Origin: RHKK01 sp964596245 | GTDB lineage: Bacteria; Patescibacteriota; Patescibacteriia; 2-12-FULL-60-25 | Assembly: GCA_964596245.1 (NCBI GenBank) | Contig: CAZQSK010000001.1 | Coordinates: 1-64,000 of the forward strand | Direction of reading: 5' to 3' | DNA length: 64,000 nucleotides | Part shown: piece after piece, positions 27,717 to 36,208 of the stretch | Position numbering within the stretch: the stretch's first letter is position 1 | How the letters are laid out: each line of letters opens with the position of its first letter | Notes under the pieces: model-generated | Told to the model about the DNA's origin: nothing | What the model saw: only the letters and a program-made list of their open reading frames with translations | Databases searched by the model: none | Made by a program: the position numbers and the translations under genes

Positions 27717-28076
27717 TTATTGGTAGATATTCTGTACCCAGAAGTACTCCACAGGTTTTCCGGTCACAGCCGTGATGGCTAAGGCATCGGCCTGATAGCG
27801 CTTGGGTGGGGTTTTCTGGGTCTCCAGCCAGCACTCGATGGTTCGTGCCAGATGACGCAATTTCTTGCCTGTAATCGCCTCCTCAGGGTGGCCAAACATC
27901 AAGGTGTTGCGGTACTTCACCTCGACAAAACGCACTTCATCACCACGGGCGATGATCAGATCGATCTCGCCCAAACGATGCGTCCAATTTCGCTCAAGCA
28001 CATGAAAGCCGCGCTGTTCGAAAAACGACGCTGCCAACGACTCGCCATGCGCGCCGTCTGCTTTGCGTCGATCCAT
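27717..28076 (-). CDS. yraN: YraN/UPF0102 family endonuclease-like protein
   Basis: 119 residues, normal length. The restriction-endonuclease-like core is visible: GESLAASFFEQRGFHVLERN at the N-terminus, then GEIDLII and FVEVKYR, giving the E-x(n)-D-x(n)-E-x-K active-site pattern. Members are predicted DNA-binding nucleases of unclear role, often near ribosomal or recombination genes. Here it is the last gene of a minus-strand run with two membrane proteins and a methyltransferase. Confidence 0.88.
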   Translation of the reverse strand: MDRRKADGAHGESLAASFFEQRGFHVLERNWTHRLGEIDLIIARGDEVRFVEVKYRNTLMFGHPEEAITGKKLRHLARTIECWLETQKTPPKRYQADALAITAVTGKPVEYFWVQNIYQ

Positions 28077-28097
28077 ATTTCATTATTCCTCTCTCCC

Positions 28098-28526
28098 CTA
28101 TTTTTTCGGCTTCGGCAACCACTTCTCGTAGGCCGCACGTTCGGCCGCCTTGGCGCGCTCAGCCGGACCGACTTTGAAATGCTCTTTCCAAATCACGTAA
28201 GCCCAGTATCCGAATCCGATAGCCCAAATCAACCAGAGCACACGCATCGTAAGAAACGGCACGCGCTGCCAGTGGAAGAAGAACAAGAGCAAACCAACGA
28301 GGCCCGCCATCAACTCTTTCGTTCCAAGCTGACGGAACATCATGCGACGCTCCTTCTCCAATCCCTTCCCAAAGCGTCCAAACACGAGCAGTCCGATTCC
28401 GATGGCAACCAAAGCCGCCATCACGATCGGCAACGCCTGCTCAAGCCAAGGCATGAACGGCAAATACTGCATGTTAAACCAAAAACTCGGTTTGAAGAGA
28501 GGCAAAATCCAGTTAAGCAGAGCCAT
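28098..28526 (-). CDS. Small membrane protein, three predicted helices
   Basis: 142 residues with hydrophobic helices near residues 28-50, 76-92 and 100-122 and a basic C-terminus ending in KWLPKPKK. No family is recognised. It lies between a methyltransferase and yraN on the same strand, with a 21-base gap to yraN. It is a real frame rather than a shadow, because the plus-strand frames across it show no such pattern. Confidence 0.6.
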   Translation of the reverse strand: MALLNWILPLFKPSFWFNMQYLPFMPWLEQALPIVMAALVAIGIGLLVFGRFGKGLEKERRMMFRQLGTKELMAGLVGLLLFFFHWQRVPFLTMRVLWLIWAIGFGYWAYVIWKEHFKVGPAERAKAAERAAYEKWLPKPKK

Positions 28527-28569
28527 AGTATTGGCGGATTTCTTAACATGCTATGCAAGGCTTCGCAAG

Positions 28570-29175
28570 TCAGGCCTTTTCGGCCAAATGATTCACCACT
28601 TCGACAGACGGCCGCTCATAGGCCTCCCCTTCTTTTCGATACACGAGTGCGTAATGGCAATCACCCGCATCAAACTCGGACACAAGGGTCAGAGTCGGAT
28701 CGGCAAAGTAACGTTTTGCCTCAATGGGTGCCATGCGATTCTCAGGCGGTGGACCAATGTCCGTGATGCAGGCTTGCCATTCGATCATAAGCAAGCAACC
28801 ACCGGGAGCAAGCAGACGCATCGCTTCGGCAACCAATCCCGCGCGATTGCGCGACAAGTAAAGGTTGTTGGCGATGATAACGATTTGGCAGGATGCATCA
28901 CGAATGCGCGCGGCATTCACAACTTCAATGTCAGACCAAATCGGCATCACATTCCAATACTGCTCATGCTTGGCGGCGCGCTCAACTGCTTTGAGCGCGC
29001 TCTTGTCGATATCGACGGCGTACACACGTCCCGTGGCGCCAACAAGCTGTGCGGCAGGAAATACAAAATGACCCAACGCCCCGCAACCGAGATCTGCTAC
29101 CGTATCTCCCAACCGAATCCCGGCGCGTTCGAGCGTCTTGAACGGATTGATGAGCTCGTTGCCGCTATGGCGCAT
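28570..29175 (-). CDS. Class I SAM-dependent methyltransferase
   Basis: 201 residues. VADLGCGALGHF binds SAM, VYAVDIDKSAL is motif II, and IVIIANNLY and LLAPGGCLLMIEWQ follow. The layout resembles the UbiE/arsenite-methyltransferase group more than the glycan-locus enzymes, but the substrate cannot be named. It follows a small two-helix membrane protein by three bases and is probably cotranscribed with it. Confidence 0.82.
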   Translation of the reverse strand: MRHSGNELINPFKTLERAGIRLGDTVADLGCGALGHFVFPAAQLVGATGRVYAVDIDKSALKAVERAAKHEQYWNVMPIWSDIEVVNAARIRDASCQIVIIANNLYLSRNRAGLVAEAMRLLAPGGCLLMIEWQACITDIGPPPENRMAPIEAKRYFADPTLTLVSEFDAGDCHYALVYRKEGEAYERPSVEVVNHLAEKA

Positions 29176-29178
29176 AGA

Positions 29179-29436
29179 TTAAACCGGACGCGGGAACAAT
29201 CCACCGAGCGTGGCCTGAAGGAACGCGTTCCACAAATTCGTCATGACCAAAAAACCGACGAGGCACAAGACGATCCCCAATAATTTGTAGAACAGTGTCG
29301 TACCGCCGCCGCCAAGATAACGCTCGGCAAACGGAACCGGACCAAAGAACCCGCTCACGTCACGCGTCTTCCACGCAAAGATAAAACCCACGCCAGTAAT
29401 GACCGCCCCAAGGAGAATGCGAAGGATCAAGCCCAT
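29179..29436 (-). CDS. Small membrane protein, two predicted helices
   Basis: 85 residues: a helix at about 3-22, a Gly-rich loop (FAERYLGGGGTTLFYK) and a second helix at about 50-70. Family not recognised. A -10-like TAATAC lies 7 bases before the ATG on the minus strand, within the 38-base divergent spacer to the next gene. Confidence 0.6.
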   Translation of the reverse strand: MGLILRILLGAVITGVGFIFAWKTRDVSGFFGPVPFAERYLGGGGTTLFYKLLGIVLCLVGFLVMTNLWNAFLQATLGGLFPRPV

Positions 29437-29440
29437 ATGT

Positions 29441-29468
29441 TTGGTATTATTCTCGATCAGTGTAGCAT
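29441..29468 (+). promoter_or_regulatory. Promoter of the methyltransferase/kinase pair, leaderless type
   Basis: TTGGTA (29441-29446), a 16-base spacer and TAGCAT (29463-29468) precede the ATG at 29475 by 6 bases. The whole divergent spacer is 38 bases, too short for two leaders with ribosome sites. Confidence 0.5.
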
Positions 29469-29474
29469 ATTCGC

Positions 29475-30272
29475 ATGCCGAATTTCAGACGAAGCGCAAA
29501 GCATGCATCGCGGGGTGGAAAAAAGGGTTGGGAGCCCGTCGCTGATTGGTATTCCTCGTACATGGGCAAGGAGGGCGGCGACTTCCAGCGTGACCTGATT
29601 TTTCCCGGCGCAGAACGATTACTCGCCACAAAAAAAGGCGGTGTCTACCTGGACTTAGCTTGCGGCCAGGGCGCTTTTGCGAAACGCCTCGCAAAAGACG
29701 GATCACTCAAAATCGAAGCATTCGATGTCTCCCCGAGCTTGATTGCGGAAGCAAAAAAGAATGCTCCCCGAAATATCCGCTTCCAAGTCGGTGATGCATT
29801 AAACTTTAGCCATCTCTACGCCCCACTCTCTTTTGATGGCATTGTATGCAATCTTGCGATCCAGAATATGGATCCGCTTGGTCCGGTATTTGCCGATGCT
29901 GCACGCGTCTTGAAAAAAGGTGGAACTTTTATTTTGACGATCAATCATCCGAGCTTTCGACAACCGCGCCAAAGCGGTTGGGGTTGGGATGAAGAACGCA
30001 AGCTTCAATATCGTCGCGTGGACAAATACATGAGCGAATATGAGATGCCGATCATCGCGCATCCGGGTTCGGCACCGCACGTCAAAACCTATTCGTATCA
30101 TCGTCCCCTTTCAAGTTATGTGAACGAGCTAGCCAAACACGGTCTCGTGATTGACGCGCTTGAAGAATGGGTCTCAAATAAAAACAGCGATTCCGGACCG
30201 CGCGCAAAGGCGGAAAATGTGGCACGCCAAGAAATTCCGATGTTTCTTGCTTTGCGTGCGAAAAAAGTATGA
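29475..30272 (+). CDS. Class I SAM-dependent methyltransferase
   Basis: 265 residues. YLDLACGQGAFAKRLA is the SAM loop, IEAFDVSPSLIAEA is motif II, FDGIVCNLAIQNM and VLKKGGTFILTINHPS follow. The N-terminus is basic (PNFRRSAKHASRGGKKG). It overlaps the next gene by 4 bases (ATGA), so it is translationally coupled to a guanylate-kinase-like protein. Substrate unknown. Confidence 0.85.
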   Translation: MPNFRRSAKHASRGGKKGWEPVADWYSSYMGKEGGDFQRDLIFPGAERLLATKKGGVYLDLACGQGAFAKRLAKDGSLKIEAFDVSPSLIAEAKKNAPRNIRFQVGDALNFSHLYAPLSFDGIVCNLAIQNMDPLGPVFADAARVLKKGGTFILTINHPSFRQPRQSGWGWDEERKLQYRRVDKYMSEYEMPIIAHPGSAPHVKTYSYHRPLSSYVNELAKHGLVIDALEEWVSNKNSDSGPRAKAENVARQEIPMFLALRAKKV

Positions 30273-30790
30273 AGCCCATCGTCGGATTGGTTGGGCCATC
30301 CGGCTCGGGAAAAACGACTCTGATCGAAGACATGATTCGGCGTTTTCCCAATCGTGTTGGCGTGGTGAAATCATTGACCACGCGTCCTCGTCGTGGCCCG
30401 GAAGATGATCCGAATTACGATTTCGTCAGTGTGGAGGAGATGCGCAAGCGCGAAGCTACAGGACGATTGGTTCAAATTTCGGAATATGCCGGGAACCTGT
30501 ATGCACATGATTGGGATCATTTGAATGAACTCTTGAAGGACAAGATTGGTATCTGCGCATTAGTTGAACAGGGCGTACGCAATCTACGTGCGGCGAAACT
30601 GGATATACGCGTTGTTGATATCGTTCCGCAAGGAGGTGAGGGAGCGCGCGACGAAGCGCGAGAAGAAGCGGATAAAAAACGTGCAGCCTCGGGCCTTACC
30701 CCAGACGTTGTGGTTGTGAATGATTTTGGTCCCGGAGGATTAGCGCGCGCAGCTGACGAGCTTGCCAAGTACATCGAATCGCTTAATTGA
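30269..30790 (+). CDS. Guanylate-kinase-like P-loop protein, diverged
   Basis: 173 residues, shorter than the usual 200 or so. The Walker A loop GPSGSGKTTL (9-18) and the nucleobase segment SLTTRPRRG are kept, and NYDFVSVEEM matches guanylate kinase. Two positions that contact GMP in known enzymes look altered: the FLE-type glutamate reads as LVQ, and the EIDVQG aspartate region reads ALVEQG. It may be a true Gmk with relaxed sequence or a paralogue with another acceptor. Coupled to the methyltransferase at 29475; overlaps the convergent yfiH by 8 bases. Confidence 0.75.
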   Translation: MKPIVGLVGPSGSGKTTLIEDMIRRFPNRVGVVKSLTTRPRRGPEDDPNYDFVSVEEMRKREATGRLVQISEYAGNLYAHDWDHLNELLKDKIGICALVEQGVRNLRAAKLDIRVVDIVPQGGEGARDEAREEADKKRAASGLTPDVVVVNDFGPGGLARAADELAKYIESLN

Positions 30791-31496
30791 AACCGATCCA
30801 AGCCATCATCGCTTGCATTTCATCGAAAGATTTTGGTTTGTCGTGACGATAGGAAAAAAAGCGATCGGAATCACAGACTGTGCAGAGCTGCGAATCCTCA
30901 ATCGATGTAGGAGGCACACCCGCACGTACCAGTTGTGTTTGAATGGCTGACGGAAGATTAATGCGTAAACCGATCGATTCACGAATGACGGCACCTTGAT
31001 CGGAAAACGCGGCAGCCACATCCTCTCCGACTTCAAAATGTCCGGCACGAATTCCCGGCCCTATCCCAACCGCCAAATCGCCCGGATACGAACCCATGCC
31101 GACCATTGTCTCCACCAACGTTGTAACGATCCCGGCAGAGACGCCCCGCCAACCCGCATGCGCCAAGCCAACTCGTCCGTTGACGGGATCGGCGATAAAG
31201 ATCGGAAAGCAATCTGCCCCAGTCACACACAAAAATATGCCACGCTCGGCGGCGATCAAGCCGTCGCACGCCGCGATCTGTTTTCCTGCATCTATTTTTC
31301 CCGCGAGGTGTACATGCGTCCCGTGAACCAGCTCCGCAGAAACAAACTGCTCCGGCGACAATCCCAGAGGCTTGAGGTAACGCTCCCTATTCTCCCGCGT
31401 ATACGATTGATTGAGCCGTAAAGAGCCGTCCGAACGCTCGGACAAACCATAGCGAATTCCGGGAATCCGCTCGAATACGGAGAATGAAATCGGCAT
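30783..31496 (-). CDS. yfiH: YfiH/PgeF-type peptidoglycan editing protein (laccase-domain family)
   Basis: About 237 residues from ATG 31496; ATG 31514 is another option and the frame stays open to 31571, inside the caspase-like gene. The family signature is clear: VTGADCFPIFIAD, GLAHAGWRGVSAG and GIGPGIRAGHFEV, providing the His/Cys/His zinc-type centre. Known members remove misincorporated muropeptides or act as purine nucleosidases. The caspase-gene terminator lies just before the chosen start, so yfiH needs its own promoter, which I cannot place. Confidence 0.85.
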   Translation of the reverse strand: MPISFSVFERIPGIRYGLSERSDGSLRLNQSYTRENRERYLKPLGLSPEQFVSAELVHGTHVHLAGKIDAGKQIAACDGLIAAERGIFLCVTGADCFPIFIADPVNGRVGLAHAGWRGVSAGIVTTLVETMVGMGSYPGDLAVGIGPGIRAGHFEVGEDVAAAFSDQGAVIRESIGLRINLPSAIQTQLVRAGVPPTSIEDSQLCTVCDSDRFFSYRHDKPKSFDEMQAMMAWIGFN

Positions 31497-31503
31497 AAGG
31501 GAG

Positions 31504-31526
31504 AAAAATCCCATCACTAGATGGGA
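31504..31526 (-). terminator. Terminator of the caspase-like cassette
   Basis: TCCCATC (31509-31515) pairs with GATGGGA (31520-31526) around ACTA; on the minus strand five T follow. It begins 5 bases past the stop at 31532. Confidence 0.85.
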
Positions 31527-31531
31527 AGAAG

Positions 31532-32449
31532 TCACTCGACGGAGGCGATGAAACGTCGATGCGTCCGCCACAGGACGGCTCGGCCGTCGCCCGTGATGTT
31601 GGCGCGCATCTCGTCCCGCCGTTCCGGCGAAAGAGGCAACGTGGAGGTGGCCAAATCGGCCTGCACCGCGACGAAGAGATCGTCGAGCGTGACGGACCCG
31701 TCATCCGTACCGACCTCGCTCATGGCGGCAATCAAGGCGCGCGACATGTACTCGCCGTAGGACGGCGTGCGATCCGTGGTCGAATACAGGCCATGCCACA
31801 GCGTAGACTCGGTAGACGGGCTGGGTGCGGCAAAATTCATGCTGCCCGAGTAACAGGCATCGGCAATGAATACCGCCTGACCCGCACGCACGTTCCGAAG
31901 ATCGTCGCGCAACATGTCGGTCGTGAGCATGACGCCGTTATGCATCTCCAGATGCTCGTCTCCGCCATGCGTGGCGAAGTACACGATGAACAAGTCGTCA
32001 CGCGTGACGCGCCCAAACAATTGCTCAACGGCGAGATGGAAGCCCTCGGGAGTCGCCTCCCCTTCCATCAGAACGATCGCCTGGTCAGGCTGCATGATGC
32101 GCGCCCGCAGAAAGCTGTCCGCCACCTCGCGCGCGAGGTTCACGTGTCCCGGCAGATTCCGGTACTCCTCATTCGGCCCGCGAGGAAACTCGCTCAGCGA
32201 AACGAAGATCCCGTAGGCCTGCCCACGTCCGCTTACGCCGAGTCCGGTTCCGACCTCGGAATCGTCACCCAACGTAACCGGGCTCGAAACCGGCGGACCG
32301 ATCGCGACGTGCAGCCAGCCTCGATCGTGCAACATCCAGACTGCGATAGCCCCAAACAAGACGGCGCCAACGAGCATCCACTTGATGCTACGAAACAAGC
32401 GCCCGAAAAACGAAACGACGCGCGAACCCAACGACTGTCCTTGCGTCAT
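31532..32449 (-). CDS. Membrane-anchored caspase-like (clan CD, C14-type) peptidase
   Basis: 305 residues. A basic N-terminus and one transmembrane helix (about 22-41) lead to a linker and a caspase-fold domain from about residue 76. The catalytic dyad is clear: His161 in YFATHGGDEH and Cys199 in IADACYSGSM, each after a hydrophobic strand as in metacaspases and caspases. No Gly-Cys prodomain or effector domain is seen. The helix orientation suggests a periplasmic or outer domain by the positive-inside rule (inference). It has a strong AGGAGG ribosome site and its own terminator, unlike most genes here, and G/C-rich codons. Its partner and cleavage target are unknown. Confidence 0.85.
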   Translation of the reverse strand: MTQGQSLGSRVVSFFGRLFRSIKWMLVGAVLFGAIAVWMLHDRGWLHVAIGPPVSSPVTLGDDSEVGTGLGVSGRGQAYGIFVSLSEFPRGPNEEYRNLPGHVNLAREVADSFLRARIMQPDQAIVLMEGEATPEGFHLAVEQLFGRVTRDDLFIVYFATHGGDEHLEMHNGVMLTTDMLRDDLRNVRAGQAVFIADACYSGSMNFAAPSPSTESTLWHGLYSTTDRTPSYGEYMSRALIAAMSEVGTDDGSVTLDDLFVAVQADLATSTLPLSPERRDEMRANITGDGRAVLWRTHRRFIASVE

Positions 32450-32456
32450 GGCTTTA

Positions 32457-32462
32457 CCTCCT
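32457..32462 (-). promoter_or_regulatory. Strong Shine-Dalgarno of the caspase-like gene
   Basis: AGGAGG, a perfect anti-16S match, lies 7 bases before the ATG. TTGACC just upstream, overlapping the T-run of the neighbouring terminator, could be its -35. Confidence 0.8.
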
Positions 32463-32515
32463 ACAAATTGTGACTAGGTACTATCTTGAACGTAACAGGA
32501 GGTTAAAACAGGGTC

Positions 32516-32543
32516 AAAAAAAGGACGCCATCATGCTGCGTCC
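32516..32543 (-). terminator. Terminator overlapping the stop of the MazG-like gene
   Basis: GGACGC (32523-32528) pairs with GCGTCC (32538-32543); the 9-base loop contains the TGA stop and seven T follow on the minus strand. Confidence 0.8.
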
Positions 32544-33037
32544 AGAACGATGCGGGCATCAAACCCGCCACACTCCTCGAGCTTCTGCAAACGCTTTACC
32601 TCCAACTGCATCAGCGACCGCTCGTCGAAGATAATGTTGGTAAGTGTCCACAGCATGCAGAGGAACTTGTAGAACCTCTCTTGGTTGGGCGACGCGGCGA
32701 AGGCGGTCGCCGCATCGCGGAGATCCATCATCGCGTCGAACTCGACATCGGGATCCTCCAACTCGTCGCGGTCGAAGAGAGGGGTGTCCTTCTTCGCACG
32801 CTCGAGCAGAATCGGGTCGTACTCGTAGTAGCGCACGCAGGTCTCGATGACCTGATGCACGTCGGCGAGCTCAATCAACGTGCGGTCGCTGACGAACTCA
32901 TCAACTTCCTCCAGGAGCTTGAGTGGAAGGAGTCTTCGGAACTCCTCCTCGGTAGCGGTGTGCCAGGAGCAGGATTGACCCCGCTCCTCGATCAGCTCCA
33001 CCACCTTGTCCCGCACCAACTTCTCGTAGCGTGTCAT
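32531..33037 (-). CDS. MazG-like nucleotide pyrophosphohydrolase
   Basis: 168 residues. The N-terminus YEKLVRDKVVELIEERG and the metal-binding LLEEVDEF (41-48) followed by IELADV (55-60) give the EExxE...ExxD pattern of the all-alpha NTP pyrophosphatase fold. Relatives hydrolyse house-cleaning or alarmone-like nucleotides. After about residue 80 the sequence is family-specific and unrecognised. GAGGTG lies 4 bases before the ATG and the terminator overlaps the stop, so it forms an isolated unit between secA and the caspase-like gene. Confidence 0.75.
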   Translation of the reverse strand: MTRYEKLVRDKVVELIEERGQSCSWHTATEEEFRRLLPLKLLEEVDEFVSDRTLIELADVHQVIETCVRYYEYDPILLERAKKDTPLFDRDELEDPDVEFDAMMDLRDAATAFAASPNQERFYKFLCMLWTLTNIIFDERSLMQLEVKRLQKLEECGGFDARIVLDAA

Positions 33038-33041
33038 GAGT

Positions 33042-33047
33042 CACCTC
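33042..33047 (-). promoter_or_regulatory. Shine-Dalgarno of the MazG-like gene
   Basis: GAGGTG lies 4 bases before the ATG on the minus strand; a second GGAGGTG lies about 20 bases further upstream. Its presence is unusual for this window. Confidence 0.65.
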
Positions 33048-33076
33048 ATTGTGGGGAGCCACCTCCTTCTTACGCA

Positions 33077-33107
33077 AAAAGAGCCGCCATTGCAAGGCGG
33101 CTCTTTT
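33077..33107 (-). terminator. secA terminator
   Basis: A perfect 12-bp stem (33077-33088 with 33096-33107), seven-base loop, ending in four T on either strand. It lies 9 bases past the secA stop. On the minus strand the loop contains TTGCAA, which with TAAGAA 17 bases on could serve as a weak promoter for the MazG-like gene. Confidence 0.9.
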
Positions 33108-33116
33108 ACCATTCTT

Positions 33117-35846
33117 TTACGCATTCAACCCGTGGCATTTCTTATATTTCTTTCCGCTTCCGCACGGACACGCATCGTTACGACCAATATCTTTGAATTT
33201 CGGATCGACTTCAACTTTCTGCGGCGCACCGGACAATTCGTCTGACGTTTTGGCTGCACCGGAAAGCTGCACCGGCTTGGCCATCGGCTGCATGCGGCGC
33301 AATTCCTGTTCGGCTTCCTGTTTCGAAATTTGAATTTTGAAGATGGTGTGCGCCACGCGCTGATTAAACGTCGCGAGCAACTGCTGGAACATGCGATACG
33401 CTTCGCGCTTATATTCGACCAACGGATCTCGCTGGCCATAGCCCTGCAAACCGACGCCGTGACGCAAATAATCGATCCCCTCTAGATGGTTGATCCACAA
33501 ATCGTCTAACGCGCGTAAACTCACAACCTTTTCGATTTCAATCTGGATCGCGGGATCACCAAGATTGCCAGAGAATTCGGCATACGCCATGTGAACCAAA
33601 TCCATGATCGCCTCAATGATCGCGGTGCGCTGAGCGACCACGTCATCCTTAGACACGTAATCCGACTTCTCGATCGCGCCTTTTACATTGGCACCATTCG
33701 GTAAAATCGCACGCGCACCATCCTCAATCTTTTCCATGTCCCACGCACCCGCATCGTCGCTGGCGGTATGGAACGAGACGAGCTGCTCGACTTCAGACTC
33801 GATCATCTCGGTGATGATCGGCTCAAGCGGACTCTTGTGCTCCTGCGTCGCCTGCGTGGTCGCCAACATGATTTCGCGGCGCTTCTTGTAGATGACGGTG
33901 CGGTGCTTATTCAACACGTCGTCGTACTCAAGCAAGTGCTTACGAATATCGAAGTTATGTCCTTCGACTTTTTTCTGCGCAGCTGCAAGCTGGCTCGTGA
34001 GCATCTTGTTCTCAATCGGTTCATCATCCGGAATTTTAAGGCTGCCCATCAAATTCTTCACGCGCTGCGTGGACTTACCGAAGATGCGCATCAAGTCGTC
34101 TTCCATCGAAAGATAGAATTGTGTTGATCCCGGATCACCCTGACGACCGGAACGACCACGCAGCTGGTTATCAATACGACGTGACTCGTGACGCTCGGTA
34201 CCAAGCACATGCAAACCACCCAAGCCACGAATGACTTCGGCCTCTTCAGCCGTCGGTGGATTACCACCGAGAATAATGTCGACACCACGACCGGCCATGT
34301 TGGTGGCAACCGTCACGGCACCCTTGCGACCCGCCTGCGCAATAATCTCGGCTTCTTTCTCATGATTCTTGGCGTTCAATACCTGGTGAGGCACACCGGC
34401 CTGACGCAACATCTCGGACAAAAGCTCGTTCTTTTCAATCGAAACCGTACCCACGAGCACGGGTTGGCCCTTAGCATGACGCTCCTTGATTTCACGAACG
34501 ACGGCCTTAAGTTTACCGATTTGATTCTGATACACGCGATCCGGCGAGTCCGTGCGGCGGTTATCTTTGTTCGTCGGGATCGCCAACACCTCAAGCTTAT
34601 AAATCTTGTGGAATTCTTCGGCTTCGGTGGCGGCCGTACCCGTCATGCCGGCCAGCTTTTCGTACAAACGGAAATAGTTCTGGAAGGTCACCGTGGCAAG
34701 CGTCACGCTCTCGCGCTGAATCTCGACACGCTCCTTGGCTTCAATCGCCTGGTGTAACCCTTCGGAGTAGCGACGGCCCTGCATCATGCGGCCCGTGAAT
34801 TCGTCGACGATGATCACTTCACCATCGCGCACCACATAATCACGATCCTTGCGGAATAACGCTTCGGCACGCAATGCCTGCTCAATATGATGAACGGTCT
34901 TGATGCCGCCCTGAATGTACAGATTTTCGATATTCAACCACTGCTCAAGCTTGTTGATGCCGTTATCGGTCAACGTCGTGCTACGCATCTTCTCATCAAC
35001 CTTATAATCTTCGTCTTTGACGAGCTTCGCGACGAGTTCGGCGTACTTGTAATACGCATCCGTGGCTTCGGCTGCCGGAGCGCTGATGATGAGCGGTGTG
35101 CGCGCTTCGTCGATCAAGATCGAGTCGACTTCGTCCACCACCGCGAAATGCAATTCACGCTGCACCATCTCTTCGGCCTTCATGGCCATGTTGTCGCGCA
35201 AATAATCGAAACCGAACTCGTTGTTCGTTCCGTACGTAATATCGGCATGATAGGCCTCACGACGCGACACCGGACGCAAATAGTCCATGTCCACACGGAA
35301 TGAGCCCGTCGCGTCGCGCTCCGGATCGTGCTGCGGTTCGGCCTTAAAACTCGGATCGTACACAAAACTTCCCGCATGCTGGATACAGGCAACCGAAAGC
35401 CCAAGCGCATGATAGACCTGACCCATCCACACGGCGTCACGACGCGCGAGATAATCGTTCACGGTGACCACGTGCACGCCCTTTCCGGTAAGGGCGTTCA
35501 AATACACCGGTGCGATGGCGGTAAGCGTCTTACCTTCACCGGTACGCATTTCAGCGATCGTTCCATGATGCAAAGCCAATCCGCCGATCAACTGCACATC
35601 ATATTGACGCTGCTTCAATACACGTTTGGAAACTTCACGAGCTGTGGCAAAAACCTCGGTCAACATGTCATCCAAAGACTCGCCCTTTGCGAGGCGATCC
35701 TTGAATTCAACCGTCTTCGCTCTGAGAGCTTCGTCGGATAGACCGGAAACCGAGCCCTCCAAAGCCGAAATACGATCGACAACCGAGCGCAATTTCGCCA
35801 CTTCACGGGCATTCGGGTCTCCAAACAGCGAGGTCAGCCAGGACAT
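33117..35846 (-). CDS. secA: Preprotein translocase ATPase SecA
   Basis: 909 residues, full length. Walker A is MRTGEGKT; the DEAD-like box is VDEVDSILIDEARTPLIIS; the second motor half has TNMAGRGVDIILGG and QLRGRSGRQGDPGST. The C-terminus keeps the zinc-binding SEC-C tail (GRNDACPCGSGKKYKKCHG) that contacts SecB or ribosomes in other bacteria. It drives protein export through SecY, which is encoded at 62697-63974. The -10-like TAAAGT ends 9 bases before the ATG without a Shine-Dalgarno. Confidence 0.98.
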   Translation of the reverse strand: MSWLTSLFGDPNAREVAKLRSVVDRISALEGSVSGLSDEALRAKTVEFKDRLAKGESLDDMLTEVFATAREVSKRVLKQRQYDVQLIGGLALHHGTIAEMRTGEGKTLTAIAPVYLNALTGKGVHVVTVNDYLARRDAVWMGQVYHALGLSVACIQHAGSFVYDPSFKAEPQHDPERDATGSFRVDMDYLRPVSRREAYHADITYGTNNEFGFDYLRDNMAMKAEEMVQRELHFAVVDEVDSILIDEARTPLIISAPAAEATDAYYKYAELVAKLVKDEDYKVDEKMRSTTLTDNGINKLEQWLNIENLYIQGGIKTVHHIEQALRAEALFRKDRDYVVRDGEVIIVDEFTGRMMQGRRYSEGLHQAIEAKERVEIQRESVTLATVTFQNYFRLYEKLAGMTGTAATEAEEFHKIYKLEVLAIPTNKDNRRTDSPDRVYQNQIGKLKAVVREIKERHAKGQPVLVGTVSIEKNELLSEMLRQAGVPHQVLNAKNHEKEAEIIAQAGRKGAVTVATNMAGRGVDIILGGNPPTAEEAEVIRGLGGLHVLGTERHESRRIDNQLRGRSGRQGDPGSTQFYLSMEDDLMRIFGKSTQRVKNLMGSLKIPDDEPIENKMLTSQLAAAQKKVEGHNFDIRKHLLEYDDVLNKHRTVIYKKRREIMLATTQATQEHKSPLEPIITEMIESEVEQLVSFHTASDDAGAWDMEKIEDGARAILPNGANVKGAIEKSDYVSKDDVVAQRTAIIEAIMDLVHMAYAEFSGNLGDPAIQIEIEKVVSLRALDDLWINHLEGIDYLRHGVGLQGYGQRDPLVEYKREAYRMFQQLLATFNQRVAHTIFKIQISKQEAEQELRRMQPMAKPVQLSGAAKTSDELSGAPQKVEVDPKFKDIGRNDACPCGSGKKYKKCHGLNA

Positions 35847-35855
35847 AGTCCGGGC

Positions 35856-35884
35856 ACTTTACGCGAAGCTAGGGCAAAAAACAA
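35856..35884 (-). promoter_or_regulatory. secA promoter
   Basis: On the minus strand TTGTTT (35884-35879), a 17-base spacer and TAAAGT (35861-35856) precede the ATG by 9 bases, again predicting a near-leaderless mRNA. Confidence 0.4.
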
Positions 35885-35887
35885 GCA

Positions 35888-36208
35888 TCATTCGCCAGCC
35901 TTGGAACGCTCCTCCAACTTACGTTTTAAGTCGGTTAATTCGACGCGTAAATGGTCGCGCACCTTATCAATTGCCTTATAGAGATCATCGGCCTCGCGCT
36001 CGATTTTCATGACTTCGCCGCCAATCTGAACAACAGCCTTACATTCATAGACGTCCCCTTTATGATGATGGCCGTCGGCTCGTCCCACCTCGACATCCAT
36101 ATGGCGAATGGAATCCATATACTTTTCTACCGATTGCATCTTTTCTTCCGTGTATTCGCGGATGGCTGGGGTCAATTCAATGCCCCGCGCATGAATGTTG
36201 ATAGTCAT
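35888..36208 (-). CDS. hpf: Ribosome hibernation-promoting factor, short form
   Basis: About 106 residues from ATG 36208, where the family start MTINIHARGIELTPAIREY begins; the open frame upstream lacks homology-like sequence. The beta-alpha-beta-beta-beta-alpha fold of HPF/RaiA is recognisable, ending with ADDLYKAIDKVRDHLRVELTDLKRK. It binds the 30S decoding centre to silence ribosomes in stationary phase. The long-form C-terminal dimerisation domain is absent. A -10-like TAGTCT lies 8 bases upstream of the start. Confidence 0.85.
   Translation of the reverse strand: MTINIHARGIELTPAIREYTEEKMQSVEKYMDSIRHMDVEVGRADGHHHKGDVYECKAVVQIGGEVMKIEREADDLYKAIDKVRDHLRVELTDLKRKLEERSKAGE

Noticed and set aside
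27852..29283. Plus-strand open frames opposite yraN, the membrane protein and the methyltransferase
   Set aside because: They span several well-supported minus-strand genes and show no motifs.
31559..32473. Plus-strand open frame of 304 codons opposite the caspase-like gene
   Set aside because: Arg-rich antisense shadow; the minus frame has clear catalytic motifs.
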